Source: Zhengella mangrovi
GTDB taxonomy: Bacteria; Pseudomonadota; Alphaproteobacteria; Rhizobiales; Rhizobiaceae
NCBI RefSeq assembly: GCF_002727065.1
Contig: NZ_PDVP01000004.1
Coordinates: 1 to 64,000, forward strand
Length of the DNA: 64,000 nt
Direction of reading: 5' to 3'
Positions within the stretch are counted from its first letter, which is position 1, and every line of letters starts with the position of its first letter. The position numbers and the translations under genes were made by a program. Below, in pieces: positions 8,401 to 17,128 of this stretch. The notes below the pieces were generated by a model that did no database searches, was not told the DNA's origin, and saw nothing but the letters and a program-made list of their open reading frames with translations.

Positions 8401-8932
8401 CGCGCGGGCGGTAGAGCGCGGCCGCCTCGTCGCGCACCTGGTCGAGCACGGCATTCAGGTCGGCCACGCCGGCGGCGGCGGAAAACAGCAGGCGGCCGAT
8501 GTCGCCCTTCGCATTGGCGATATCCTCGCCGCCACGCTCGATGGTCTCATCGTCGAGACACAGGAGATTGCGGTAGTCGTCCAGCGACAGGCCGCCAAGA
8601 TGGGCGGAAAGCGCATTCTCCGGTACCGCTGTCCCTGACGCATCGACGAGGGAGGGCGCCTTGGTCGGCATGCGTGTGAAGGCGTGGGGCGCACCGTCGA
8701 TCTCCAGCGTAGCCGACACGCGCAGGTTCTTGCGCTGGTGCTGGAAATCGTAGGGCTCGCGGTGGGGAAAACCGTAGAGCAGGCGAAGGAAAGCTTCCTT
8801 GGTCGTCGTCTTGCCGGCCTCGTTCGGTCCATGGATGACATGGAAGTCGGTGGCGCCTCCGGCCGGGCCGAAATCGAAGCCCTTGCCGGCAAAGTGGCCG
8901 AAGAAGTCGAGGTCGAGCCGCCTGATCCGCAT
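5495..8932 (-). CDS. yhaN: YhaN-like SMC/Rad50-type ATPase
   Basis: 1145-residue ATPase. Walker A GPNEAGKTT lies near residue 36; a very long Arg/Glu/Ala-rich coiled-coil middle follows; near the C terminus come the ABC signature LSKGTRFQLYLALR, Walker B (LPFFCDDIFETFD) and the D-loop/His-switch region (LTHHRH). This is the Rad50/SbcC architecture in the YhaN subfamily, thought to act with a metallophosphoesterase partner in DNA end processing. I chose the ATG at 8932, which overlaps the yhaO stop as TGATG; a GTG at 8935 is possible. The partner gene lies directly upstream. Substrate specificity is not known from sequence. Confidence 0.88.
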   Translation of the reverse strand: MRIRRLDLDFFGHFAGKGFDFGPAGGATDFHVIHGPNEAGKTTTKEAFLRLLYGFPHREPYDFQHQRKNLRVSATLEIDGAPHAFTRMPTKAPSLVDASGTAVPENALSAHLGGLSLDDYRNLLCLDDETIERGGEDIANAKGDIGRLLFSAAAGVADLNAVLDQVRDEAAALYRPRASKTRMAELKRELAEIDRQIREDDVSASAWKKLKQALAQASDEEKAARAERDGLRREAESVAAMRQALPWLAAIDELESAIAPLAGYPAGIEGRDAELFALSDEQARVSETASRLETALAALDETLASIDVDTPSLHLAGDLAELDTLRSRYTAAAEDLDRRRSILRDILHDMRHAARDLGADEAVDPLGLVRSPAEIVELEQAREAVRQAERDRDGETREVEDLETRLRKALADAADVKAAPPPGQGVAALLARFDAERLAPAEATARQAIRAAEEQARDSLDAMALGGRTFATLPPCTMPREDARSLADRYFELEGAIAAQAERIAEHREAADLRASEIARLTAAGALIGDSEANALLKDRDARWSAHREALSPETADRFEAAMLRVDDMAARRLARTRDLAELRLAEGAASDARIQAEKGEARLEALQAELAAIREQVAAVAEAAGLDPATSPAAFFPWVDRHGVAVEAHRRLERTREQNGPMLEKAEALAAALRPLLDLADPTFGACLETARQLARAEREHAEAVKAADERARTLQSDLAERKMTRERRAAEAEASRHAWTGLVERLFGGAVASATLERSLEPLRNLREHETRRLATGRQVSSMEEDQRQFIDRVEALAGRFGMPADENPLETFDRLRERAEAAQRDAARRADALRRQAEDSAALEEARQRLAGIGRQASELAALFPKEVATATLANLREAMATARKADDLRQRRESLTRQLLDALSAADLDAARRALSGTSMPELTARAAILQSDMEDIERRLTAAIETRTSAGRDLAAVTGDDGIARLVEKKTTLELEIEETALQYLELTLGLRLADQAIRRYRDAHRSQMMATTETAFTTLTNGAYTQLRSQPDGSSEILLVIDAGGTAKRVEDLSKGTRFQLYLALRAAAYEQLAAQGTSLPFFCDDIFETFDEERTRSACRIMERIGQTGQAIYLTHHRHVVEIAREVCEGSVRIHEIG

Positions 8933-10167
8933 CACTTGCCCGCCCCCTTCATCCGGGCGACCAGGCGGGCGGTGCCGGTCTCGGCAAGCTGGCGGCCGAG
9001 CGCCGATGCCGCGGCCTCGTCGGGGATGAGGGCAGCGCGGCGGTGCGGGGGCAGTTCGGCCAGCGCGGCGTCAAGCTCGCCGCGCAGCGTCTCGGAAAAA
9101 CCGGGCTCGCGGGCAATCGTCTCCATCAGGCGGGCGAGTTCGTCGGTGGCTGCCGTGCGCTCGCCGGTCTCCCGTGGCTCATGCAGGTCGAGAACGAGCT
9201 TTTCCAGCCAGAGGCGACCTGTCTCGCGGGCGAGGTCCGCAACGGTCTGCATCCAGACGTCACGGTCGCGCAGGATCTGCCAATGGCGTTGCGGCCGGCC
9301 GGTCAGCGTCAGGCGGAGGATGCCATCCCCGGCGACGAGACGCGCCGCGATGTCCGCGAGGGCCTCGCGCAACCGGGCGCGAAGGGCATCGTCGTCCTCG
9401 ATATCCGTGATGTCGATGGCGTGGGGCGTGAACTCGATGCGCGCGGTGGGGATTTCACGAACATCGATGCCAGCCTCGCCGAGGGTCAGCAGGGTCGCGG
9501 ATTTCGGCCCGGCCTCCCCGATATCGCGTCCCTGCGGGATGCCCGGCATGACCACCCAGGGCGACTGCGCGTGGACCTGGCGCTTGTGCACGTGGCCGAG
9601 CGCCCAGTAGTCGAAGCCCATGCCGGTGAGTTCGGCAACCGAGCAGGGCGCATAAACGTCATGGCCCTCGGCACCGGCGAGCGACGTGTGCAGCATGGCG
9701 ATGTTGACGGCATGGGGAACCGGCGGGGCGAATTTTCCGAGCAGGCTCTCCGGCGCGTGCCGGCCGGCGAAGCTGACGCCATGGATCCAGATACCCTCGG
9801 CCAGTTCCACCTTGCCGCCCCGTCCGTCGAAGACATGGACGTTGTCGGGCAGCGACAGGTCGCCGGTGATCGGGTTCTCGGCGTCGTGGTTGCCCTTGAT
9901 GGTGAAGACCCGGATGCCTGCCTGGCGGAGCCTGTCAAACTGTCCGGTCAGAAACGCCGCCGTGCTGGCGCTGCGCTCGGCGCCATCGAAAAGGTCGCCG
10001 GCGATCAACAGGGCGGCAACGTTCTCGGCAATGGCGATGTCCACGATGGTCCGGAAGGCATCGCGGGTTGCCGCCTGGACGACGGCGCGCAGGCTTTCGT
10101 CCTTGAGGGCGAGCGACTTCAGCGGCGAATCGAGATGGACGTCGGCGGTATGGAGTATGCGGGTCAC
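8932..10167 (-). CDS. yhaO: YhaO-like metallophosphoesterase (SbcD/Mre11-type nuclease)
   Basis: 411 residues. The N-terminal calcineurin-like core has the expected metal-binding blocks: DVHLD (residues 9-13), GDLFDGA (about 57-63), GNHDAE (about 94-99), LHTS (about 158-161) and GHVHKR (about 189-194). This is the Mre11/SbcD exonuclease fold; the C-terminal 150 residues would form the capping and ATPase-docking part. The start is a GTG. The gene overlaps yhaN, so the two products probably form one nuclease-ATPase complex acting on DNA ends. Together with ligD-ku at 25438-28809 the window carries two distinct double-strand-break functions. Confidence 0.88.
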   Translation of the reverse strand: MTRILHTADVHLDSPLKSLALKDESLRAVVQAATRDAFRTIVDIAIAENVAALLIAGDLFDGAERSASTAAFLTGQFDRLRQAGIRVFTIKGNHDAENPITGDLSLPDNVHVFDGRGGKVELAEGIWIHGVSFAGRHAPESLLGKFAPPVPHAVNIAMLHTSLAGAEGHDVYAPCSVAELTGMGFDYWALGHVHKRQVHAQSPWVVMPGIPQGRDIGEAGPKSATLLTLGEAGIDVREIPTARIEFTPHAIDITDIEDDDALRARLREALADIAARLVAGDGILRLTLTGRPQRHWQILRDRDVWMQTVADLARETGRLWLEKLVLDLHEPRETGERTAATDELARLMETIAREPGFSETLRGELDAALAELPPHRRAALIPDEAAASALGRQLAETGTARLVARMKGAGK

Positions 10168-10274
10168 GCGTCGGCCTTCTGGTGGGCAGTCGAAGTGCGA
10201 TCCTGAATCGCTTCCACAGAAGAACGGTCAGACGGCCGCGAAGTCAATGACGACGGCGGCCCGAGGGAAGGACG

Positions 10275-10299
10275 GGCGGCAGACGCGAGGCCTGCCGCC
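10275..10299 (-). terminator. GC-rich hairpin after the aminotransferase gene
   Basis: GGCGGCAG and CTGCCGCC (10275-10282 and 10292-10299) form an 8-bp perfect stem with a 9-nt loop, 33 bp downstream of the aminotransferase stop. No T-run follows on either strand, so a canonical intrinsic terminator is doubtful; it may be a transcript-end stabilising hairpin. The rest of the 10168-10331 gap shows nothing recognisable. Confidence 0.3.
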
Positions 10300-10331
10300 G
10301 GTGCCGGGAAGGCGCGCGCTGGCGCCGGGTT

Positions 10332-11684
10332 TCAGGCGGCGGCCAGGCCGGCATCGAGTGCCGAAAGGATGGTCGCGACATCGGCTTCGGTCAGGATCAG
10401 CGGCGGCGAGAGGATGATGTTGTTGCCGGAAATCCGGACCATGGCCCCGGCGTCATAGGCGCCGCGGTGAATGCGGGCGATGGCGGTCTTGTCGATGGGC
10501 GTCTTCGACGCGCGGTCGGAGACCAGTTCCAGCGCGCACATCAGGCCGTGACCGCCGCGCACGTCACCGATGATGTCGTAACGGTCCTTCAGGTCGTTGA
10601 GGCCGGCGAAGAGCTGGGCACCGCGGGCCGCGGCATTGTCCTTCACGTTCAGGCGCACGGTTTCCTTCAGGCAGGCGACGGCTGCCGCCGCACCCACCGG
10701 ATGGCCCGAATAGGTGTAGCCCGAGCCAATGGACCCGGCGCCGGTGGCGTCCTTCTCGAAGACCTCCGCGACAGCCTCGCTGATCATTACCGCGCCGAAG
10801 GGGAAATAGCCGTTGGTGATGGCCTTTGCGGTGGTCATCAGGTCGGGCCTGACGCCCCAGTGACGGCTGCCGGACCAGCTTCCGGTCCGACCGAAGCCGG
10901 TGATGACCTCGTCGGCGATGAGCAGGATGCCGTAGCGGCTGCAGAGTTCGCGCACGCCGGGCATGAAGCTCTCATGGGGCGGGATGACGCCGCCGGCGCC
11001 AAGCACGGGCTCCATGATGAAGGCGGCGATAGTCGAGGCATCCTGGAAGCGGATCTCGTCCTCGATGGCCGCCAGCACGAGGCCTGCCAGCTTCGCCGGA
11101 TCGGTCTCGTTGAAGGGGTTGCGATAAGTGTAGGGCGCCGGCACGTGGTAGCAGCCCGGCATCAGCGGCTCGTACTGGGTGCGGAAATTGGCGTTTCCGT
11201 TCACGCTGGCGCCAAGGGTATGGGTGCCGTGGTAGCCCTTCTTGAGGGACAGGAATTTCACCCGCCCGGCCTGGCCGCGCAGCTTGTGATACTGGCGAGC
11301 GAGACGCAGGGCGACCTCGACGCTGTCCGAGCCACCCGACGTGTAGAAGGCGCGTGTCAGGCCATCGGGCGCGAAGAAGTCCTTGAGCACCTCGGCCAGT
11401 TCGATGACCTGGTCGTTGGTGGTGCCGCGAAAGATGGAGTAGTAGGGTAGCCGGTCGAGCTGGCGGGCGATCGCCTCCTTCACGGGAGCACAGGAATAGC
11501 CGAGGTTGACGTTCCACAGGCCGCCGACGCCGTCGACGAGGCGCCGGCCGTCCACGTCGATGATCTCCGCGCCCTCGCCGCCGACGATGATGTCGGGCGG
11601 ATTGGCCTGCATGTCGCCGGGATGGGCCATGGGGTGCCACAGGTGGCGGGCGTTGTGTTCCTTGAGGAAATTGGCGTCTTTCAT
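10332..11684 (-). CDS. Class III pyridoxal-phosphate aminotransferase (omega-aminotransferase type)
   Basis: 450 residues, usual length for the omega-amino acid:pyruvate aminotransferase group. PLP phosphate site SGGSD (116-120), GYHG after the phosphate loop, the cofactor-ring Asp258 in ADEVITGFGRTG, and the Schiff-base Lys287 in TTAKAITNG are all present. It transfers an amino group from a terminal amine or omega-amino acid to a keto acid. It lies 14 bp after the IclR gene on the same strand, behind GGAGAGG, and is divergent from the transporter and hpa pathway, so it may deaminate an amine feeding the same catabolism. The exact substrate is unknown. Confidence 0.88.
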   Translation of the reverse strand: MKDANFLKEHNARHLWHPMAHPGDMQANPPDIIVGGEGAEIIDVDGRRLVDGVGGLWNVNLGYSCAPVKEAIARQLDRLPYYSIFRGTTNDQVIELAEVLKDFFAPDGLTRAFYTSGGSDSVEVALRLARQYHKLRGQAGRVKFLSLKKGYHGTHTLGASVNGNANFRTQYEPLMPGCYHVPAPYTYRNPFNETDPAKLAGLVLAAIEDEIRFQDASTIAAFIMEPVLGAGGVIPPHESFMPGVRELCSRYGILLIADEVITGFGRTGSWSGSRHWGVRPDLMTTAKAITNGYFPFGAVMISEAVAEVFEKDATGAGSIGSGYTYSGHPVGAAAAVACLKETVRLNVKDNAAARGAQLFAGLNDLKDRYDIIGDVRGGHGLMCALELVSDRASKTPIDKTAIARIHRGAYDAGAMVRISGNNIILSPPLILTEADVATILSALDAGLAAA

Positions 11685-11698
11685 GTCGGCCTCTCCAG

Positions 11699-12496
11699 TC
11701 AGATTTCGTTGTTGCCGCCGGAATTCCAGGCGTTGAGGATGGTCGCCGGGACCGTTCCGCCAAGGGCGCCGGTGATCCTCGAAACCCCCGCTGGCAGCCG
11801 GCGCAGGATTTCGCTCCGCGTGGTGCCGGTCATCCGCGGAACGGGCACCGCGACGGCCAGGGCACCGATGACGTTTCCTTCCGGTCCGGTGACGGGCGCG
11901 GCCACCGAGGAGACTTCGTCGTCGAAGCCCTTTTCGTTGATCCCGAAGCCGCAGGCACGTACGGCGTCCAGCGCGGCGCGAAGTTGCGGTCCGTCGGTGA
12001 TCGTTCCGGACGCATGCGCGGGGAGCGGACCCTTCAGCACGTTTTCGCGAAGGGAGCCCGGCCCGAAGGCCAGGACCGCGAGCCCGGAGGAGGTGGCATG
12101 CAGGGGCAGCACCTCGGCGTCATCGAAATGCACCTGGGTGCCATGCAGGCGCGGGTCGAAATGATAGACCGGCGAAAGCCTGGCGCCCTGCAGCAGCGAG
12201 AAATGGACGAGTTCGCCCAGGTCCTGTGCCAGGGCTTCGACGATCGGCGCGACGACGGAGCGCATCGGCATGGTGGCTTCGCGCACCGCCGTGAGGCGCA
12301 GGATCGCCGGGCCCAGGCGGTAGGCGCGGGTGGCCGGATGCTGTTCCAGGAAGCCGTTCTCGGTCAGTTCAACGAGATGGCGATGCACGGTCGCCTTGTC
12401 GCGGCCGGTCAGGCGCACGAACTCTCCCAATCCCAAGGCGGGCGTCGCGCTTGAGAAAAGGTTCAACAGTTCCAGTGCCTTGGTGATCGTTCCCAT
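11699..12496 (-). CDS. IclR family transcriptional regulator
   Basis: 265 residues from the ATG at 12496 (MGTITKALELL), where family homology begins; the frame is open upstream to 12589 but that part overlaps the candidate promoter. N-terminal winged helix with RDKATVHRHLVELTENGFL, then the IclR effector-binding domain with a typical domain end (VAAPVTGPEGNVIGALAVAVP). It is co-oriented with the aminotransferase and divergent from tctC, so it likely controls both units in response to a pathway metabolite. Many IclR proteins govern aromatic catabolism (PcaR, PobR, HmgR groups); which effector binds here is not visible. Confidence 0.85.
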   Translation of the reverse strand: MGTITKALELLNLFSSATPALGLGEFVRLTGRDKATVHRHLVELTENGFLEQHPATRAYRLGPAILRLTAVREATMPMRSVVAPIVEALAQDLGELVHFSLLQGARLSPVYHFDPRLHGTQVHFDDAEVLPLHATSSGLAVLAFGPGSLRENVLKGPLPAHASGTITDGPQLRAALDAVRACGFGINEKGFDDEVSSVAAPVTGPEGNVIGALAVAVPVPRMTGTTRSEILRRLPAGVSRITGALGGTVPATILNAWNSGGNNEI

Positions 12497-12547
12497 GCCG
12501 TCCCGAATTTGTCTGCCGTGATCTGAAGGTTTCCGACGAAGCATTTG

Positions 12548-12577
12548 TTGACAGAAAAACGATTCTCTTGCAAGAAT
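12548..12577 (+). promoter_or_regulatory. Candidate tctC promoter overlapped by an inverted repeat (IclR operator?)
   Basis: A perfect TTGACA at 12548-12553 is followed after 18 bp by AAGAAT at 12572-12577. The inverted repeat ATTCT-N6-AGAAT (12562-12577) covers the spacer and -10 element. A regulator bound here would block the tctC promoter; the adjacent divergent IclR gene is the obvious candidate. Confidence 0.4.
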
Positions 12578-12625
12578 ATTTGATACCAATGGTTTGAATA
12601 ATGAACCTCACAGGGGAGAACTGAC

Positions 12626-13564
12626 ATGAAAAGATTTCTGGCTGCAGCCGCCGTGACGCTCGTCGCGGCCATGCCGATGCCGGCCTTCGCGGAATATCCG
12701 GAAAAGCCGGTGGAGTTCGTGGTGCCGTTCCCGCCCGGTGACCTGGAGGACGTGCTGACGCGCATGATCGCGGACGAGGTCCAGGCGACCTACAACGTGC
12801 CCGCCGCGGTGGTGAACAAGCCCGGCGGCGGCGGCGGTCCGTTCCCGGGCGCGGCGGAAGTCGCCCAGGCGCCGGCGGACGGCTACACCATCGGCTCGTT
12901 CGTTGTCGGCGTGCCGCTGGTCGGCCCCGAGGTGGGCATCCCGGCGCTGAACCCGGACCCGTTCGACCCGGTCGGCATCTTCCTGACCTATCCCTTCGTG
13001 ATCGCCACGTCGGCTGATGCGCCCTACAAGACGATGGAAGAGCTGGCGACCTATGCCAAGGACAACGACGTGGCCCTCGGCCATTTCGGTTCTTTCCTCA
13101 TCCCGACCCAGATGACCTTCGCGCTGGCCAAGAAGATGGGCTTCGACTGGGGTTCGGAAGCGGCCTTCGACGCGCTCGACTGCAACACGCTGGCCTCCGG
13201 CGATGCCGACGTGATCAACACCACGCTGCAGCTCATCCTGCCGTGCCTCGACAAGGTCAACGTGCTGGCTTCGATCGGCGAAAAGCGCATTCCGCTGACG
13301 CCGGACACGCGCACGGTCGGCGAGATCGTCCCGAGCCTCGACCTGCACCTGTGGAACGGCCTGTTCGTGCGCAAGGACACGCCGGCCGACGTGCGCGAGA
13401 AGATCGCCGCGGTGGCGCAGAAAGTGGTCACCTCGGACAAGGCCAAGGAACTTTCCGAGCAGACCGGCGCCCTGATCTACTGGCAGGATGCCGAGGCCTC
13501 CAAGGCGCAGATCGAACGCGACAAGGCGTCGCTTGCCACCGTCATGCAGCTGATCGGAAAATGA
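12626..13564 (+). CDS. tctC: Tripartite tricarboxylate transporter substrate-binding protein (TctC family)
   Basis: 312 residues with a Sec signal peptide (MKRFLAAAAVTLVAAMPMPA, cleavage after AFA at 22). The mature protein has the TctC/Bug fold features: FVVPFPPGD near the start, a glycine-rich VVNKPGGGGG ligand loop, ADGYTIGSF, and the later SDKAKELSEQTG region. It would capture a carboxylated solute in the periplasm for TctAB. AGGGGA lies before the ATG. As first gene of the transporter-catabolism run its ligand may be an aromatic acid or a dicarboxylate rather than citrate; Bug proteins are too diverse to say. Confidence 0.92.
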   Translation: MKRFLAAAAVTLVAAMPMPAFAEYPEKPVEFVVPFPPGDLEDVLTRMIADEVQATYNVPAAVVNKPGGGGGPFPGAAEVAQAPADGYTIGSFVVGVPLVGPEVGIPALNPDPFDPVGIFLTYPFVIATSADAPYKTMEELATYAKDNDVALGHFGSFLIPTQMTFALAKKMGFDWGSEAAFDALDCNTLASGDADVINTTLQLILPCLDKVNVLASIGEKRIPLTPDTRTVGEIVPSLDLHLWNGLFVRKDTPADVREKIAAVAQKVVTSDKAKELSEQTGALIYWQDAEASKAQIERDKASLATVMQLIGK

Positions 13565-13619
13565 GATCGGCCACGGCCCCGGGCTTCGCTTCCCGGGGCC
13601 ATCCCGTCCGGAGGGCGAC

Positions 13620-14162
13620 ATGAGCCGCATCAAGACCCTGCAGGATCTCTTCCGGCGTTACCGGCGGCCGGGTGATTTCGTCATCGCCTTCCTGTCCTTT
13701 GCGTTCGCCCTTTTCCTGGCGGCGAACCTGCCTTTCCAGACCACCTGGGTCGCGCGGACGAAGCTGTTTGCCCAACCGGCGTTCTGGCCCACCGTGGCGA
13801 TCGCCTTCATGGTCCTGTTCAGCACGCTGCACATGATCGGCGCGCTGGTTTCGGAGCGGATCCCGGGACGGCTGGCCGAGGTGATGCAGTGGATCAGGGC
13901 CATCGAATATGCGCTCTGGTTCATGGCCTACGTGCTGCTGGTGCCGATCCTCGGATACCTGCCGGCGACCCTCGTCTTCACGGTGACGCTGACCTTGCGC
14001 CTGGGCTATCGCGGCTGGCGCTGGATGCTTGCCGCCGTCGTTTTCGGCGCGGCGGTCGTCATCCTGTTCAAGACGTTCCTGCATGTGAAGATCCCGTCCG
14101 GCGCGGCCTACGAACTGATGCCGCCCGGGGCCTTGCGCAGCTTCTTCCTTACCTATCTCTAG
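13620..14162 (+). CDS. tctB: Tripartite tricarboxylate transporter small membrane subunit (TctB family)
   Basis: 180 residues with four hydrophobic helices (about residues 18-36, 58-80, 95-118 and 130-155), the normal size and topology of TctB. It sits between tctC and tctA with 55 and 9 bp gaps, the canonical C-B-A order. GGAGGGC precedes the ATG. TctB sequences are poorly conserved, so the assignment leans on size, topology and position. Confidence 0.88.
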   Translation: MSRIKTLQDLFRRYRRPGDFVIAFLSFAFALFLAANLPFQTTWVARTKLFAQPAFWPTVAIAFMVLFSTLHMIGALVSERIPGRLAEVMQWIRAIEYALWFMAYVLLVPILGYLPATLVFTVTLTLRLGYRGWRWMLAAVVFGAAVVILFKTFLHVKIPSGAAYELMPPGALRSFFLTYL

Positions 14163-14171
14163 GGGACCCGC

Positions 14172-15695
14172 ATGGACGCCTTCCTTTCCGGCCTCCACAT
14201 GATCCTCGTTCCCGAGGTGGCGCTCGCGCTGCTGGTCGGTTCGCTCGGCGGGGTCATCATCGGCGCCATCCCGGGTGTCGGGGCGGCCGTCGCCATCGCC
14301 ATCCTTCTGCCGGCCACTTTCAGCTTCGAACCGATCGTCGGGCTGACCATGCTGCTCGGCATTTACGGCTCGTCGATGTACGGCGGTTCGCTGCCCGCCA
14401 TCCTCATCAACACGCCCGGAACGCCGGTCAACGCGCTGACGACCTATGACGGTCACCCGATGACCAAGCGCGGCGAGGCGCTGCGCGCGCTGGGCCTGGC
14501 CTACGGTGCATCCTTCGTCGGCGGTATCCTGTCGATCGTGGCGCTGATCGTGCTGTCGCCGGTGCTGGCGAAAGTCGCGCCGATGTTCGGATCGCGCGAG
14601 ATCTTCCTGGCGGCGCTGCTCGGCATCGTGCTGGTGGTCGTCGCGCATCGCGGCCAGACGTTCGCGGCCGGATCGCTGGCGGCCTTCGGCGTCTTCCTCG
14701 GCACGATCGGGCTGGAGCCGGTCAAGTATACCCAGCGGTACACCTTCGGCTTCGATTTCCTGGCCTCGGGCGTCGATCTCATCGTGGTCGTCCTCGGCCT
14801 CTTCGCGGTGAGCCAGGCCTTTGTCCTGCTGGTCGATCCCGATCATGCGCCAAAGTCGCAGCATGTCTCCGGCAACATGTTCAAGGCCATGCTCGGCGTG
14901 TTCCGGCACAAGCGGATTGCCTCGGTCGGCTCATCCTTCGGCGTGCTGATGGGGATGATCCCGGGCGTGGGCGAGTTCACGGCGCAGTTCCTGACCTATA
15001 CCTATGCGCAGAAGACCTCGAAGGACCCGGATGCCTTCGGCAAGGGCAGCCCCGAGGGCCTCGTCGCGTCGGAAAGTGCGAACAATGCCGTGCCGGCCGC
15101 GGCGATGATCCCGCTCCTGGCGCTCGGCATTCCCGGCGAAGCGCTGACGGCGATGATGCTCTCGGTCTTCTACGTGCATAACGTGGTTCCGGGACCGGGA
15201 CTCTTCCGCGACCATCTCGATTTCATCTACGCGCTCTACATCGCGATGATCCTGCTCAACGTGCTGGTGGTCATCTTCGTCGGGCTGAGCTCCAACCTGC
15301 TGATGAAGATCATCCAGATCCCGACCCGCTTCCTCGGCATGACGATCCTCACGCTGGCCTTCGTCGGCGTCTACAGCCTGCGCAACTCGGTGACGGATGC
15401 CATGCTGGCGGCCGGCTTCGGGCTGCTCGGCCTGGTTCTGAAGCGCCAGAACCTGCCGATCGTGCCGATCATCCTCGGCATCGTGCTGGGTGGCATCATG
15501 GAGGTGAAACTGCGCTCCGCCATGGCGCGGGTGAAGACGCCGCTCGATTTCGTCGACCGGCCGATCGCCGCCTTCCTGGCGTTCGCCATCGTCGCCATGA
15601 TCGTCATCCATTTCTGGGGCATTGTCCGGGAACGCCGGCTCAGCGAGCCGGAGTCGGCGCATGACCACGACATTCATGACAGCCAGCAGGGGTAG
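14172..15695 (+). CDS. tctA: Tripartite tricarboxylate transporter large membrane subunit (TctA family)
   Basis: 507 residues, about 11-12 transmembrane helices. It shows the duplicated TctA signature: GGVIIGAIPGVGAAVAIAIL in the first half and VLMGMIPGVGEFTAQFL in the second, plus YGSSMYGGSLPAILINTPGTP and ESANNAVPAAAMIPLLALG, which are hallmark substrate-pathway segments. It forms the sodium- or proton-coupled permease with TctB. Only three bases separate it from the Tm-1-like gene. Confidence 0.95.
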   Translation: MDAFLSGLHMILVPEVALALLVGSLGGVIIGAIPGVGAAVAIAILLPATFSFEPIVGLTMLLGIYGSSMYGGSLPAILINTPGTPVNALTTYDGHPMTKRGEALRALGLAYGASFVGGILSIVALIVLSPVLAKVAPMFGSREIFLAALLGIVLVVVAHRGQTFAAGSLAAFGVFLGTIGLEPVKYTQRYTFGFDFLASGVDLIVVVLGLFAVSQAFVLLVDPDHAPKSQHVSGNMFKAMLGVFRHKRIASVGSSFGVLMGMIPGVGEFTAQFLTYTYAQKTSKDPDAFGKGSPEGLVASESANNAVPAAAMIPLLALGIPGEALTAMMLSVFYVHNVVPGPGLFRDHLDFIYALYIAMILLNVLVVIFVGLSSNLLMKIIQIPTRFLGMTILTLAFVGVYSLRNSVTDAMLAAGFGLLGLVLKRQNLPIVPIILGIVLGGIMEVKLRSAMARVKTPLDFVDRPIAAFLAFAIVAMIVIHFWGIVRERRLSEPESAHDHDIHDSQQG

Positions 15696-15698
15696 GCC

Positions 15699-16940
15699 AT
15701 GAACACGGAGCGGACCATTCTCGTCGTCGGGACCTATGACACCAAGGACGACGAACTGTCCTACATCGCGCAGGTGATCGAAGGGCAGGGCGGGCAGGTG
15801 CTGACGATGGATGTCAGCGTGCTCGGCGATCCGTCCGAACCGGCGGACATCTCCAAGCACGAGGTCGCGCGGGCAGGCGGCAGTTCCATCGAGGCGGCGA
15901 TCGCGGGCGAGGACGAAAACCGGGCGATGCAGATCATGGCGCGCGGCGCCGCGGCGCTGGCCAGCGGGATGCATGCGGCCGGCCGTTTCGACGGCGTGCT
16001 GGTGCTGGGCGGCACGATGGGCACCGACCTGGCGCTCGACGTCTGTTCCGCGCTGCCGCTGGGTGTCCCGAAATACATCGTCTCGACGGTCTCCTTCTCG
16101 CCGCTGATCCCGCCGGAACGCCTGCCGGCCGACATCCAGATGATCCTGTGGGCCGGCGGTCTCTACGGGCTCAACTCGGTGTGCAGGGCGTCGCTGTCGC
16201 AGGCCGCCGGCGCGGTGCTTGGCGCGGCGCGGGCGGTGGAGCCGCCCAAACGCGACCGGCCGCTGATCGGCATGACCAGCTTCGGCAAGACGGTGCTGCG
16301 CTACATGGTGGCGCTGAAACCGGCGCTGGAAGCGCGCGGCTTCGAGGTGGCGGTGTTCCACGCCACGGGCATGGGCGGGCGGGCCTTCGAGAGCCTTGCC
16401 GCGGACGGCGCCTTCGCGGCGGTGATGGATTTCGCGCCGCAGGAACTCGGCAATCACATCATGGGCTCTTCCATCAGCGCCGGGCCCGACCGCATGACGG
16501 GTGCCGGGCGGGCGGGCACGCCGCAACTCGTTTCGACCGGCTGCTACGATCTCGTCGATTTCGTCGGCTGGCAGGCGGTGCCGCCCCGGCTTGGGGGGCA
16601 GGACGTGCACGCGCACAACCGCCTGCTGTCCTCGGTGATGATGACCGCCGACCAGCGCCGCGAGATGGCGCGCGCGATGTGCGCCCAACTCGCCACGGCG
16701 ACCGGCCCCGTCACGCTGCTCCTGCCGCTCGAGGGCGGCAACGAATGGGACCGGCCCGGCGGGCCGCTGTCGGATCCGGACGGGCTTGCCGCCTTCATCG
16801 AGGAAATCCGCCGGTGCTGCCCGGCCAATGTCTCGCTGATCGAGATCGGCGCCCATATCAACGATCCCGCCTTCGCGGAGGCCGCGCTGGCCCAGGTCGA
16901 CGCCTGGATCGCGGACGGGACACTGCCGGACGCCGGCTAG
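15699..16940 (+). CDS. Tm-1-like ATP-binding (UPF0261) family protein
   Basis: 413 residues, full length for the family. The N terminus ILVVGTYDTKDDEL and the glycine-rich GGTMGTDLALDV belong to the Tm-1-like ATP-binding domain; MTSFGKTV and FHATGMGGRAFE belong to the C-terminal half. Family members bind ATP; one plant homologue, tomato Tm-1, blocks a viral replicase, while bacterial roles are mostly undefined. Directly coupled to tctA and followed by the homoprotocatechuate genes, it is likely a catabolic enzyme of this island, possibly acting on the transported substrate. Confidence 0.85.
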   Translation: MNTERTILVVGTYDTKDDELSYIAQVIEGQGGQVLTMDVSVLGDPSEPADISKHEVARAGGSSIEAAIAGEDENRAMQIMARGAAALASGMHAAGRFDGVLVLGGTMGTDLALDVCSALPLGVPKYIVSTVSFSPLIPPERLPADIQMILWAGGLYGLNSVCRASLSQAAGAVLGAARAVEPPKRDRPLIGMTSFGKTVLRYMVALKPALEARGFEVAVFHATGMGGRAFESLAADGAFAAVMDFAPQELGNHIMGSSISAGPDRMTGAGRAGTPQLVSTGCYDLVDFVGWQAVPPRLGGQDVHAHNRLLSSVMMTADQRREMARAMCAQLATATGPVTLLLPLEGGNEWDRPGGPLSDPDGLAAFIEEIRRCCPANVSLIEIGAHINDPAFAEAALAQVDAWIADGTLPDAG

Positions 16941-17078
16941 CTTTTCCCGCAGTCCTGGATACCGGACCGGCTGATGGATGCCGGCGCTCATGGCGTCGGC
17001 CGCCGGACCCGTTTCGACCATCGTTTTGCCTCGCCACCGCTTCGCTCCATGGCGGACGGCCCCTCGCCATTTCCGGGC

Positions 17079-17109
17079 TTGACAACCGCCGATAAATTTA
17101 ACATGTTAA
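17079..17109 (+). promoter_or_regulatory. Candidate hpa promoter with palindromic operator TTAACATGTTAA
   Basis: TTGACA at 17079-17084 is followed by the perfect 12-bp palindrome TTAACATGTTAA at 17098-17109; the flanks extend the symmetry to about 20 bp with one mismatched pair. The palindrome sits where the -10 element would fall, 20 bp before the hpaF start. A related site lies before the LigB-type dioxygenase at 21818. This separates the hpa genes from the upstream Tm-1-like gene by 188 bp. A MarR-, GntR- or TetR-type dimer would fit; the cognate regulator is not obvious. Confidence 0.5.
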
Positions 17110-17128
17110 GTTTTATGGAGGAGGATCC

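Noticed and set aside
14931..17021. 696-codon minus-strand open frame, His/Arg/Asp-rich
   Set aside because: Shadow of tctA and the Tm-1-like gene, both of which have clear family motifs.
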